The notes below the pieces were generated by a model, which ran no database searches, was not told where the DNA came from, and saw only the letters and a program-made list of their open reading frames with translations. From Cupriavidus necator (GTDB lineage Bacteria; Pseudomonadota; Gammaproteobacteria; Burkholderiales; Burkholderiaceae): a stretch of 64,000 nucleotides of DNA. The stretch covers positions 62,001 to 126,000 of the forward strand of contig CP074382.1 in the NCBI GenBank assembly GCA_022041995.1, in the 5' to 3' direction. Shown here piece by piece: positions 35,478-44,240 of the stretch (position 1 is the first letter of the stretch; each line of letters opens with the position of its first letter). The translations under genes and the position numbers were made by a program.

Positions 35478-35813
35478 CTACTCTTCAAGCTGGACTTTCT
35501 GTTCCCTGGCCGCATTCTTGTCCATCTTGGCCGCATGGGCCGCCGCCTGTTCGAGCAAGGCGGCATGCGCCCTCGGCACGACAAGCATCGTCAAACCCAG
35601 TCCTTCCATCACGCGCAGGGCGTGCTCCAGATTGACGCCCTTGCCGTTCTCCAGCTTGGACAGCATACCGACGGAAACCCCGCAATGATTGGCAGCCTGA
35701 TCAATGGGCATACCCTCCCCCGCCCGCGTTGCCCGTATCCGGTCGCCAAGCTGGTCAATGCTTCGGATGGTCGCGCGTGATGGTGGAGTTGGATCAGGAA
35801 GCGGCCTCGGCAT
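35478..35813 (-). CDS. XRE-family (HipB-like) transcriptional regulator
   Basis: A 111-residue DNA-binding protein with a Cro/C1-type helix-turn-helix at about residues 20-75: LGDRIRATRAGEGMPIDQAA, NHCGVSVGMLSKLENGKGVN, LEHALRVMEGLGLTML. The C-terminus is a short charged helix. It resembles HipB-like antitoxin regulators, but no hipA follows; the next gene downstream is convergent. The start is uncertain: ATG 35813 has no clear ribosome site, and the N-terminal 15 residues are Pro-rich. A small palindrome TTTCATGAAA lies about 20 bases upstream and may be its own operator. Confidence 0.75.
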   Translation of the reverse strand: MPRPLPDPTPPSRATIRSIDQLGDRIRATRAGEGMPIDQAANHCGVSVGMLSKLENGKGVNLEHALRVMEGLGLTMLVVPRAHAALLEQAAAHAAKMDKNAAREQKVQLEE

Positions 35814-35861
35814 AGATGTGGAATAACTTTCATGAAAATGAAACTATATCACCGCTGTGGG

Positions 35862-36962
35862 TAACAGTTACTCAGCAGTCGGAAATATAGGCGACAGAAG
35901 GAGCCTGGAAGAATGATCGAACGAGACACGGCTTTTGCCGGACATCCGCGAGCTGCGCCTCGATTCGCTCTTGCAGCTTTTCACCCTTTTGCAGGGGCCG
36001 CCTTGCCGCGCCAGTACGTTTGACATGACTCCACACCAATTCGTCCGGATTCAGATCCGGGGCGTAACCCGGCAGGAAATGAAGTGTGAGCTTGCCGCGC
36101 GTGGAGTCAACGTACTCGCGCACCAGCGCCTTCTTGTGCGCGGGCAGACTGTCGAGCACCAGATGCACCGGCTTCTTGCGATGCCGCATCATCTTCTTGA
36201 GCAATTCGACGAAAAACTCGGCGTTGAGCGCTCCCTTGTAGGTGCAAAACCAGAAGGCTCCCTTCGCATTGACCGCCGACGCCGCGCTGATCGACTGGCG
36301 CTGACCGGGGCGCTGCACCACAGGGGTCTGGCCACGTACACCCCAGGTCTTACCATGCACCGTGTCGGCGCGAAAGCCGGACTCGTCCCAGAAGAACTCT
36401 TCCGCGCCCTGCGCCTTAGCCTGACGGGCAATTGCTGGATAGGTGTCGTGCTGCCAGCGCTCGATCGCTTCGGGGTCGCGTTGGTAGGCCCGTTGCAATG
36501 GTTTCTGCGGCGTCAGCCCAAGTTTTGCCAGCAGTGCTCCCACCGCTGTCGTCCCCAGGCGCACACCAAACTTCTTCTCAATCAACTGCGCCACGATTGC
36601 GCGTGTCCACAACCCGAAATCAAGCCCGTACTGGCGCGGATCGCGCCCATTGACCCAGCGAAAAACCTGCCGCTCCTGGGCTGGCGTCAGCGTTGGGGGC
36701 CGGCCAGTGGCCGGCGTCGAGCGCAGCGCATTGATACCCACGCCCGGTTTAAGGGCAGCGTTTATCCATTTATAGATCGTGGTGCGATTGAATCCGTAGG
36801 AGGCAATCACGTCTGCCGGCCGCTCGCCTTCACGAACCCGCTCAATCGCCATGAGGCGAATCGCCTCCAGCGTCTGATGATCAAATGTCCGTCCGTCTCG
36901 CTTCATGCACGATCCAACCGATGCAGGGCCCATGAAGTTCCAAAATTGTCGACTAACTTACC
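35862..36962 (-). mobile_element. IS630-family element, apparently complete
   Basis: One intact transposase gene lies between imperfect inverted ends (GGTAACAGTTACTCAGCAGT inward from about 35862; the other strand's GGTAAGTTAGTCGACAATTT inward from about 36962). The borders are approximate. It lies upstream of the XRE gene and may have removed its promoter. Confidence 0.7.
35872..36906 (-). CDS. IS630-family transposase
   Basis: A DDE transposase of 344 residues from ATG 36906 (MKRDGRTFDHQTLEAIRLMA). It has an N-terminal HTH (ADVIASYGFNRTTIYKWINA), a second winged helix (IEKKFGVRLGTTAVGALLAK) and the DDE domain: FFWDESGFRADTVHGKTWGV (Asp), LVLDSLPAHKKALVREYVDS (Asp) and FLPGYAPDLNPDELVWSHVK (Glu). 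A longer start at 36933 is possible but has no ribosome site. Intact, full length. Confidence 0.9.
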   Translation of the reverse strand: MKRDGRTFDHQTLEAIRLMAIERVREGERPADVIASYGFNRTTIYKWINAALKPGVGINALRSTPATGRPPTLTPAQERQVFRWVNGRDPRQYGLDFGLWTRAIVAQLIEKKFGVRLGTTAVGALLAKLGLTPQKPLQRAYQRDPEAIERWQHDTYPAIARQAKAQGAEEFFWDESGFRADTVHGKTWGVRGQTPVVQRPGQRQSISAASAVNAKGAFWFCTYKGALNAEFFVELLKKMMRHRKKPVHLVLDSLPAHKKALVREYVDSTRGKLTLHFLPGYAPDLNPDELVWSHVKRTGAARRPLQKGEKLQERIEAQLADVRQKPCLVRSFFQAPSVAYISDC

Positions 36963-37104
36963 GACCCATGAGTAATTGCACATTGGATTTTCGAGCGCTT
37001 CCCAAGCCATTTCTTGAAAATCGTAAGCGCTAAATTCAGCACACCTTGTTGAGTCAAACGGTTGCCCCGCTAACGTAGGCGGTACGGAACGTTACCCGGT
37101 AACC

Positions 37105-37377
37105 ATGACGAGGCGAGTGCAAGATGGGGCAGAGATAGCTCAGCGGCAGGCGGCCTATCGGGCAAGGCGCGCGACGGCGGGCAAGGACGGCAACGGAGAA
37201 CGTCAGCTGGACATGTGGGTAAGTAGCGAAGCGGAGTTCGCGCGCCTGGCACGCCGTTACGCGGTAACGAAACGAGAGATGCTGGAGCGACTGATCGTGC
37301 GAGCCGACGACGCCATCGTACGTCGGCTCGATCCGGATTCGGAGCAATGGGATCTCTATTTCAAGGCGAGCCGGTAG
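37105..37377 (+). CDS. Small hypothetical protein, possibly DNA-binding
   Basis: A 90-residue basic protein: N-terminal Q/R/A-rich helix (AEIAQRQAAYRARRATAGKD), then ERQLDMWVSSEAEFARLARR and YAVTKREMLERLIVRADDAI, ending EQWDLYF. The centre (R-Q-L-D-M-W-V followed by two helices) has the look of a ribbon-helix-helix fold, an inference from pattern only. No family is recognised. No good ribosome site precedes ATG 37105. It sits alone between an IS630 and a damaged IS66. Confidence 0.5.
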   Translation: MTRRVQDGAEIAQRQAAYRARRATAGKDGNGERQLDMWVSSEAEFARLARRYAVTKREMLERLIVRADDAIVRRLDPDSEQWDLYFKASR

Positions 37378-37406
37378 GCGCGTAACGGGCGAGTGCTCCC
37401 ATATAG

Positions 37407-37690
37407 CCGCGCCAGCGCATCGAGTACGACCTGCCCGAAGACCAGAAGATCTGTCCATGCTGCTAGGGCTCGATGCACCGCTTGGGAGAGGAAGTCAGCA
37501 AGCAGTTGCACATCGAAACAAAGGTCTCCGTCCTGCAGCACGTCCGCTTCAAATACGCGTGTCGGCACTGCGAGCGCAATGCCGAACGCACGCCGGTGGT
37601 GACCGCGCCGATGCCAGCGCAACCGCTGCCGGGAAGCAACGCAAGCCCGGCAATGCTCGAAATGCCGCAGCGCGCCCCGGACGCGGACGT
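37407..37690 (+). pseudogene. IS66 TnpC, inverted internal fragment
   Basis: The plus-strand reading RIEYDLPEDQKICPCC, stop, MHRLGEEVSKQLHIETKVSV, LQHVRFKYACRHCERNAERT and PVVTAPMPAQPLPGSNASPA is the zinc-finger region of an IS66 TnpC. It is the exact continuation expected for the minus-strand TnpC fragment at 37767-38090, but in opposite orientation, so an inversion has split the gene. Confidence 0.7.
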
Positions 37691-37766
37691 GTCGAGCTGC
37701 TACCGTTCAGCTTCGTCGCAGCGGCTGCCGCCTGAACGACGACCGACCGGCACCAAAGGCGCCGAT

Positions 37767-38090
37767 CGGCAACTCCGCGGTCAGCGGCTTGCGGCCACGT
37801 TTGCGGCCTGCGGGCATATCGGGCTCTGGCAGCCCCGTGTCCGGCGGAGCGAGTGCTTCATCCTCCTCGTCGGCCGGCTCCGCAGCGGCCATTTGTTCGG
37901 CTTCGTCGAACACACGATCCTTGAGCTTCTCGCTGCTTGGTGCGAAGCGTTTTGACTGCGCGAGCCGGAACTGTTCCTCAAGGAGCTGGTTGCGATCATT
38001 CAACTCGGCAATTTGCTGAGCGTTGACTTCCAATTCGCGGATATAGGCCTGGGCGGCCGGCGGCAATTGCGATAGGTCGTGTTCGTTCAT
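37767..38090 (-). pseudogene. IS66 TnpC, N-terminal fragment
   Basis: From ATG 38090: MNEHDLSQLPPAAQAYIREL, the coiled-coil QQIAELNDRNQLLEEQFRLA, QSKRFAPSSEKLKDRVFDEA and GRKRGRKPLTAELP. This is the N-terminal leucine-zipper-like part of an IS66 transposase. Homology ends at about 37767 and resumes inverted at 37407. Confidence 0.75.
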
Positions 38091-38099
38091 GCTGAACAC

Positions 38100-38201
38100 G
38101 ATAGTGAATATCAGCACACGGCGGCTTGATAGTCGCCCGGTGTGACGTATACCCAATTGGGCGGTGGCTGAGACCCGCAGGTCAGCGTCGAGCCGGAACA
38201 T
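38100..38201 (-). pseudogene. IS66 TnpB, internal deletion
   Basis: The first ten residues MFRLDADLRV and, in another frame, the last ones (WVYVTPGDYQAAV) of IS66 TnpB are joined directly. About 90 residues between them are gone. Confidence 0.55.
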
Positions 38202-38669
38202 GGCAGCGGCCCAGTGCTTCGATGGTCGCCATTACCAGCGTGGCATCCTGTCCCGAGCATTCGAGCTCAACGCTCACACCGTTTGGCAACCGCGCCACCA
38301 GGCGCGCAGGCAATGGCCGCGGCGGTTGTAACGTTCGCACAGGCAGTGGTTCAGGCACGGTTGGCAGCTGCGCTCCGACTTTGGGGCCGGCTGCGTGAAC
38401 TTCCACCACGGGAACGAACGCCGCCGGCGCATTTTCGATGCGCATCCATCGTGCCATCAGCGTCTTTGTTCCGCCTTGTGCTGTTCGATCCAGCGGCGCA
38501 ACTGGTTCGCGTTCACCCCCGCCTTGATTGCCATGCCAGCCACCGATACCCCCGGCTGCAGGCAAGCTTCAACCAACCGCCGCTTGTCGCCCTTGTCAAA
38601 GCTGCGCTTGCCGTTGGCGCCGACGTTGATCGCCCGCAGCGGCAAGAAATCCAAATCGCTCTGGTCCAT
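38190..38669 (-). pseudogene. IS66 TnpA, frameshifted
   Basis: From ATG 38669 the protein reads SFDKGDKRRLVEACLQPGVS, VAGMAIKAGVNANQLRRWIE, the HTH of TnpA. After a frame change near 38460 it continues TLMARWMRIENAPAAFVPVV and ends VSVELECSGQDATLVMATIE, ALGRCHVPAR, the C-terminus of TnpA. One base appears to be missing. The right end of the element (GTAAGCGCG on the minus strand) lies at 38751. Confidence 0.65.
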
Positions 38670-38751
38670 GACTTGTGTCCATCAAAAACAGTGGACACAA
38701 TCCTGCGCCGTCTGTGCTTCCGGCGCTATGTGCGGCAAATTTCGCGCTTAC

Positions 38752-39390
38752 AAAGTACTTCAACCCGCTGTTGTAGCGCGCCAAAAAACGAGTCGGCGTC
38801 CGTGATCGGAATCACGATGCCCTGCCGGTACTTCACCAGATCATCCGCGCGAGGAGTGACACCGCCATCACGGGCCGCCCAGAACATCGAATAGCGCCGG
38901 TTCGGACACCGCAGAATCGCAGCCCGCAGTGCGTGGTCCCACTCGCCGGACCAACCGCAGACGATCAATCCAAACTCGTCGAAGATCCGGTCGAGGAGCC
39001 GATCGTATTCGCCCGGGTAAGAAACCAGCTCTTCGTCCGTATTGAGGCTGCGCACGTCCTTGTAGTCACCATGCAGCTTTAGCACAAAGCACTGGCTATG
39101 GGCCAGCGGTACCGCACCGGCCAAGGCGTCGACAGAGGCCACCACAGTCGGTTCAACGCTCTCGTCCCGCAGGGCGTTCTCCATCAGCCGGTCGAAATTC
39201 GTCGTGACAATCAGTCGGATAAAGCCGTCGCGCACTAGCTTGGCAATGGCTCGGTGCTGATTTCCCACCCAGTTGGAATCGCGGCCGCCCGGGACGTGCC
39301 CGATCCGATCAAGACTGCATAGACGCCGGAATCGGTGTGCAGGGAAAACGCGAGTTCAGTCAACGAGTCCGGCTTCAGGGGGGGTCTCCA
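38752..39390 (-). pseudogene. SIR2-family protein, internally deleted and cut by IS66
   Basis: Minus-strand reading AFSLHTDSGVYAVLIGSGTS, RAAAIPTGWEI (39265-39350) is the N-terminal NAD-binding start of a SIR2 domain. It is joined out of frame to HRAIAKLVRDGFIRLIVTTN, FDRLMENALRDESVEPTVVA, FVLKLHGDYKD and GLIVCGWSGEWDHALRAAIL (39265 down to 38752), the later SIR2 core. Some 80-100 residues between them are missing, and the C-terminal part is cut by the IS66 end at 38751. SIR2 proteins with this core are NAD-depleting effectors in several phage-defence systems; whether this one was is an inference. No partner gene remains. Confidence 0.7.
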
Positions 39391-39484
39391 AGGGTAGCCA
39401 ACTGGGGGCGCATTCTAGCATGCTGTCCTCGTCACTCTTTCTCGGAAATGCGATGTTTGCTGTACCGGACTAATCATGCGCAGC

Positions 39485-39893
39485 GAAAGCGGACATTGAC
39501 ACACTTTCTTGGATCATATTGCGCCGCCAGCGCCAGTAGCCTTGGCGCTGGGCCACCCTTGCGGCCAGTCTTCAAACGAGGCTGCCATTCCTCGATACCC
39601 CTCCAATACTCGGAAGGGGAATCATTGGTTCGCCCAGCAATTGCGCCGGCGTAACCTCACCCTGTCGGGCCAGTGGGTGGTCGGGCGGCAATAACGCATC
39701 GGGAGCTCGGCAATAACCGCGCTCTCCACGCCATGGACCGCCGACACATCAAGCGCGAAACCAATGGGAGGGTCGCCAAGATACGGTGTACGGACCCGTA
39801 CGCACCGTGGTAATGGTGTTGACGCCCCCGTCCGAAACGGCATCGATGTGCCAGAGTGGTAAGTGCTTCGAAGCACAACCATCATCGAAGGAT
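39485..39893 (-). pseudogene. LysR-family regulator, C-terminal remnant
   Basis: Minus-strand readings GDPPIGFALDVSAVHGVESA, VIAELPM and, in another frame, PPDHPLARQGEVTPAQLLGE, PMIPLP match the substrate-binding domain of LysR regulators (V-I-A-E-L-P-M, P-x-H-P-L-A, x-P-A-x-L-L-G-E-P). Several frame breaks. The DNA-binding domain is missing; an IS3 copy begins at 39897. Confidence 0.5.
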
Positions 39894-39969
39894 GGCTAAA
39901 GTGGACCCACGATTTGAGACAGTGATCAGGCGGTAGATTAAGCTGTCGTCCTTGAAGGGGTGATGGCGA

Positions 39970-40260
39970 ATGAGTGAAGGCAAGAAGCGCAAGGTACACA
40001 CGGCGGAATTCAAGGCCAAGGTTGGTCTGGAGGCGGTGCGCGGGGTGAAGACGATCAGCGAGATTGCGCAGACATACGGCGTGCATCCGGTGTTGGTCGG
40101 GCAATGGAAGAAAGAGATTCTTGAGCGGGCCGGCGCCCTGTTCGAAACCAAGCGTGGCCCGAAGCCGGCCGAGGACAAGAGCGGCGAGGATCGCCTGTAC
40201 GGCGAGATCGGGCGGCTGAAGATGGAAGTGGACTGGCTTAAAAAAAAGTTGGGGGAGTGA
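39970..40260 (+). CDS. IS3 copy 1 OrfA
   Basis: A 96-residue HTH protein (MSEGKKRKVHTAEFKAKVGL, TISEIAQTYGVHPVLVGQWK, then a leucine-zipper helix LYGEIGRLKMEVDWLKKKLG). It binds the IS ends and makes the OrfAB transposase by -1 slippage on A8G at about 40239-40247. Confidence 0.93.
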   Translation: MSEGKKRKVHTAEFKAKVGLEAVRGVKTISEIAQTYGVHPVLVGQWKKEILERAGALFETKRGPKPAEDKSGEDRLYGEIGRLKMEVDWLKKKLGE

Positions 40261-41240
40261 GCCGGGAAGCCCGAATGGGGTGGATCGATGGTGCGGAGGA
40301 ACTGCCTTTGAGCCGGCAGTGCGACCTGGCGGAAGTGTCGCGCGCAACGGTGTATCGGAGGCAGGGCAAGACGACGCGGGAAGAGCGCGACGAGGATCTG
40401 CGGCTGTGCCGGTTGATCGACGAGGAATATACGAACCGGCCGTTCTACGGCAGCCGGCGCATGGCGGTGTTCCTGCGTGGCCAGGGCTGCGTGGTGAGCC
40501 GCAAGCGCGTGCAGCGCCTGATGCGCGAGATGGGGTTGGCGGGCATGGCGCCGGGGCCGGCGACGAGCGTCAAGCATTCGAAGCACAAGGTCTATCCGTA
40601 CCTGCTGCGCGGCGTGAGAGTGACGCGGCCGAACCAGGTGTGGTCGATCGATGTGACCTACATCCGGCTGGCGCGCGGTTTTGCCTACTTGGTGGCGATC
40701 ATCGACTGGTACAGCCGCAAGGTGCTGTCCTGGCGCCTGAGCAACAGCATGGACGCGTCGTTCTGCGTGGACTGCCTGGAGGATGCGCTGCGCGAGCACG
40801 GAAGGCCGGAGGTGTTCAACAGCGACCAGGGCTCCCAGTTCACGAGCCATGTCTTCACGGGCGTGCTCAAGCGCGAGGGCATCGCCATCAGCATGGACGG
40901 TCGCGGCCGGGCGCTGGACAACATCTTCGTCGAACGGCTATGGCGCAACGTGAAGCACGAGGACGTGTACCTGAAGGGGTACGCCAACATGGCGGAGCTG
41001 ATGATCGGGCTGGCGCAGTACTTCTCGTTCTACAACGAGGAACGGCCCCACCAGTCGCTGGGCTACAAAACGCCGGATGCCGTCTATGCCAGTGGCGAGG
41101 GCGGCGGGGCAATGATTGTCGATAAGTTCGGCGGTGCGCGGGGAGAATCCCCTGCTCCGCTACGCTGCGCAGGGGATTCTCCCCGCGCACAACCAGGGCA
41201 GCGCTGTTCTGCTGCGTGTGAAGAAATAGATGCAGCTTAA
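40257..41240 (+). CDS. IS3 copy 1 OrfB (DDE transposase)
   Basis: Catalytic part, normally made as an OrfAB fusion. It has the HTH_21 start (NRPFYGSRRMAVFLRGQGCV), then the rve integrase core: QVWSIDVTYIRLARGFAYLV (Asp), FNSDQGSQFTSHVFTGVLKR (Asp) and DNIFVERLWRNVKHEDVYLK (Glu, with the D-D-35-E spacing), ending PHQSLGYKTPDAVYASG. The last 35 or so residues are encoded by a perfect 22-bp hairpin and its surroundings and are unlike other IS3 proteins. Confidence 0.93.
   Translation: MSREARMGWIDGAEELPLSRQCDLAEVSRATVYRRQGKTTREERDEDLRLCRLIDEEYTNRPFYGSRRMAVFLRGQGCVVSRKRVQRLMREMGLAGMAPGPATSVKHSKHKVYPYLLRGVRVTRPNQVWSIDVTYIRLARGFAYLVAIIDWYSRKVLSWRLSNSMDASFCVDCLEDALREHGRPEVFNSDQGSQFTSHVFTGVLKREGIAISMDGRGRALDNIFVERLWRNVKHEDVYLKGYANMAELMIGLAQYFSFYNEERPHQSLGYKTPDAVYASGEGGGAMIVDKFGGARGESPAPLRCAGDSPRAQPGQRCSAACEEIDAA
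41134..41190. repeat. Perfect 22-bp hairpin in the 3' end of IS3 orfB
   Basis: Arms 41134-41155 and 41169-41190 are perfectly complementary (GTGCGCGGGGAGAATCCCCT...), with a 13-base loop. The same structure exists in the other two copies (47278-47334 on the minus-strand copy, 50322-50378). It would form a very strong RNA hairpin, perhaps ending transcription that leaves the element. Confidence 0.85.
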
Positions 41241-41288
41241 ATTCGGTTGAAAGCTGTCTTGACAGAGGGGTCCACTTTAGGCGTCATC

Positions 41289-42233
41289 ATGAACGTTACT
41301 ACAGTCGGCATTGACTTGGCCAACCAGATACCCACATTCTTTGCAAAACTTCCGCCCTGCGTGATCGGCATGGAAGCTTGCGCCAGCGCCCACTTCTGGA
41401 CGCGCAAGCTGCAGGGGTTCGGACATACGGTACGACTCATGGCACCCCCATTCGTCAAGCCCTATGTGAAATGAACAAGAAGGACGTTGCCGATGCGGAG
41501 GCTATTTGTGAGGCGGTGGCACGGCCGAACATGCGATTTGTGCCCGTCAAAAACATCGACCAACAGGCGGTTCTTGCACTACATCGCTCCCGTCAAGGGT
41601 TCGTTCGCGCTCGTACTGCGCAGGCCAACCAGATCCGCGGGCTGCTCGGGGAATTCGGTCTCGTCATCCCGCGGGGGATCACAAACATCGCCCAGCACGT
41701 GCCGGCGGCCAGCAACGAACTGCCGGGCTCGTTCCGCTTGTTGGTCCAGCGCTTGATCGATCATCTAAAGGAACTCGATCGACAGGTAGAAGAGCTCGAG
41801 ACCCAGATCAAAGCTTGGCATCACGCCAATGACGCCACCCGGAGGCTGGCAGAGATTCCCGGGATCGGCCCGATCACGGCCAGTGCGCTTGTTGCTTCGA
41901 TCGGGGAAGGCAAGTGCTTCAGCAACGCTCGGCAATTGGCGGCGTGGCTAGGTTTGGTGCCGAGGCAGCATTCGAGCGGAGGTAAGCCGCTGCTGCTCGG
42001 CATTACCAAGCGCGGTGACACGTACTTGCGCACGCTAATGCGTCCACGGAGCACGAGCCGTCGTTCGTTACGCCACAAACAAAAACGACGCGTTCTCTGG
42101 CTAGCTCCGTTGGCTGTTGGCAAGACGCCACAAGAAGATCGCCGTGGTGGCAGTGGCCAACAGGAATGCGCGAATTGCCTGGGCACTGCTCACACAAGAC
42201 CGTACGTTTCGATCGGATTACGCGTCGTCTTAG
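41289..42233 (+). pseudogene. IS110-family transposase with internal deletion and frameshifts
   Basis: From ATG 41289, MNVTTVGIDLA is followed at once by PTFFAKLPPCVIGMEACASA, so about 20 residues are missing. A frame change at about 41470 (YVK, stop) leads into NKKDVADAEAICEAVARPNM, RLAEIPGIGPITASALVASI and LAAWLGLVPRQHSSGGKPLL. A second one near 42035 destroys the H-G-A-R segment. The proper C-terminus FRSDYASS ends at 42233. Not functional. Subterminal sequence GGCGGCGTCCATG near 42490 is probably the right end of the IS1111-type element. Confidence 0.8.
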
Positions 42234-42553
42234 AGGATGTCGCGTAATCCGATCGGTCTAGTAAAAGAACGTTCTCCAAGGAGGTTGCTCGGGCAGTCAC
42301 GACGTGACAGCAAGATAGGTTGGACCGGGATCGGAATACTCTGCCCTATCACAGCGCGAGGTGGTAATAGAGCCCGATCAGCAGATTCCATCAGGGACAA
42401 AGGCGCCATAGTCGCCTTCTCAACAGTTCGGATGTATGGCCGCAATCTCAATCATCGACCCATCGCCAATGAAGGCCTGACAAAACGGCGGCGTCCATGT
42501 ATGTGGGAGGGGCCGGGCCGCGAGGCCCGCCCCCTCCCGATTCTTCGGCGAGA

Positions 42554-42949
42554 CTATGACTTCAGGCGCTGCAGTGAGACTAGAGCGTCGGCCGTGAACA
42601 ATCCGGGCAGCGTGAGCCACGGCAGATAATGTCCTTCCGTGCCAAAGAACGACACAAACGGGTACTGGCCGTCTAGCAGGCAGCGGAAATACCGCCTGCC
42701 GAGGACCGGATCATCGATTCGGTAGCAGCCGCGGTGGCGCAAGGCAAATACGGCCAGCCCCTGTCGGTAACGGTGTTCGACTTCCGGGCTCGTCCGAAGT
42801 CGCCCTTCCAGCCACTCGTCATAGCCTAAGGCGGTTTGGCCGCTACCCGCTGCCCGCAACCATGCCGCGTGCAGCGCCATCGGGACCCTGTGCGATAGGT
42901 GCTCAATCTCGATGAGAGCCTGCGTGTCGCTTGATGCCAGTACTTCCAT
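42554..42949 (-). CDS. Hypothetical protein, 131 residues
   Basis: Starts ATG 42949 after TTGGAGACGC, a good ribosome site. It reads MEVLASSDTQALIEIEHLSH, RVPMALHAAWLRAAGSGQTA, HRYRQGLAVFALRHRGCYRI and ends FTADALVSLQRLKS. It is predicted soluble, with alternating helices and one possible strand region (LLDGQYPFVSFFG). I know no family for it. An IS5 element inserted 37 bases upstream has separated it from its original promoter. Codon use is normal, so it was a real gene at least recently. Confidence 0.55.
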   Translation of the reverse strand: MEVLASSDTQALIEIEHLSHRVPMALHAAWLRAAGSGQTALGYDEWLEGRLRTSPEVEHRYRQGLAVFALRHRGCYRIDDPVLGRRYFRCLLDGQYPFVSFFGTEGHYLPWLTLPGLFTADALVSLQRLKS

Positions 42950-42985
42950 TTGCGTCTCCAATGCCTTTTCTGTCAGCGCACCTAG

Positions 42986-43791
42986 GGTCTGTTGACAATC
43001 AGCACATCCAGATGAATGCGGCGGAAAGCGCAACGAATGATGAGAACGTTCGGAGAGCTTATCGTAGCGCGTGGCGACGCGGCGGCGGAATTGCTTATTC
43101 GGCTCGACCAAATTACGTGAGGCATACAGATGCTCGTCCAGGGGGCGTTGTTCAAGACGAGTGGCGCGACTGTGGATGACGGCTTGAATACCCGCGGACT
43201 CCAAGTGTTGCAGGATCGCGTTCGAATCGTAGGCTTTGTCAGCGGCCAGACTGACTGGGTTCAGTTCGTCCAGCAAAGGCAGCGCTTCGGGGCTGTCCCC
43301 CGCTTGGCCGCCGGTCAGGCGAAAACGCGCGAGCATACCCAGGCCATCGATCAGCGCGTGTCTTGGTACTCAATCCGCCCCGCGAGCGACCGATCGCCTT
43401 ATCGCCTTTTTTTGGCGCGCCAGCGGCATGCTGGTGGGCGCGCACAATGGTGCTGTCGATGAAGACTTCCTCAAAGTCGGCGTCGCCTGCAAGCAATACC
43501 GTGTGCCACACCTGCGCCCGGGACCAACACTGTTCCAAGGTCCGAAATCGGGAGGTAGATCGCGCCATGGGCTCTGGTACGCACTATCCACAGCACGGCC
43601 TCGACAAACAGTCGATTGTCTGTCGCCGTTCGACCGGGGTCCGTGGCCTTGCCAAGCAGCAACGGTGCGATTCGTTCGTATTGGTGATCGCTGAGCATTA
43701 ACCTTGGCATCCTGTCTTTCCGCAAAAGACAGGATGTAAACAGATTTCCTCACAAGTTAACAGCCCTCTCGTCGCTGATTGTCAACAAACC
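42986..43791 (-). mobile_element. IS5-family (IS427-type) element, 806 bp
   Basis: Ends GGTCTGTTGACAATCAGC and, inverted, GGTTTGTTGACAATCAGC; the 4-bp duplication CTAG lies at 42982-42985 and 43792-43795. Both are typical of the IS427 subgroup. Confidence 0.9.
43010..43707 (-). pseudogene. IS5-family transposase, frameshifted
   Basis: Starts [20 protein letters not shown] at about 43707 and goes on [19 protein letters not shown]. After frame changes it reads [14 protein letters not shown], then [40 protein letters not shown] (first Asp) and LLDELNPVSLAADKAYDSNA (second Asp). At least three frames are needed, more than the usual two-frame programmed shift in this subgroup, so it is likely inactive. 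Confidence 0.8.
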
Positions 43792-44077
43792 CTAGCGTCA
43801 CGTTCCCGAATTTCTGGCGGGCAAGACAAGCGCTTCGATGCTTCGCTGTGCACCTTGTCAGCCAGGGTTCGTTACGTTACCTATGTATGTCGTTTGCGTG
43901 TAGGCTTTCTGTCTCAAAGTGCACCGTAAGCAATGCGTCACGCGGAGCGTGACAAGCGAAACGGTACGTGCGCCTCTGTTGCCATGAATTGGCAGCTGCC
44001 GTAACCTTGCGGCAAGGGTGTTAATTTGTACAATCGATTATTTCGATATTAATCATCCATAATGCAGATGGCTCAAA

Positions 44078-44240
44078 ATGCGCTTCAAAGGCCTTGATCT
44101 CAACCTTCTCGTTGTACTTGACGCACTGATGACGCACCGGAATCTAACAGCCGCCGCGCACAACATCAACTTAAGCCAACCCGCTATGAGCGAAGCTGCG
44201 AGACTATTTCAATGACAACCTGTTCATGATGGCGGGAGCG
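44078..44240 (+). pseudogene. NodD-like LysR regulator, N-terminal fragment
   Basis: [38 protein letters not shown] is the N-terminal HTH of NodD/NahR-type LysR regulators. A deletion of a few bases shifts the frame into [19 protein letters not shown], after which homology stops. The substrate-binding domain is absent. Confidence 0.8.

Larger units (their letters stand above)
39897..41279 (+). mobile_element. IS3-family element, copy 1, complete
   Basis: A 1383-bp element with ends TAAAGTGGACCC... and ...GGGTCCACTTTA, flanked by the 3-bp duplication GGC (39894-39896, 41280-41282). It has two overlapping genes with an A8 run for -1 frameshifting. The same element occurs at 49085-50467 and, split, at 47186-51677. 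Confidence 0.93.

Noticed and set aside
35478..35813. XRE gene as hipB of a hipBA toxin-antitoxin pair
   Set aside because: No HipA-type kinase gene lies downstream; the next gene is convergent and of another fold.
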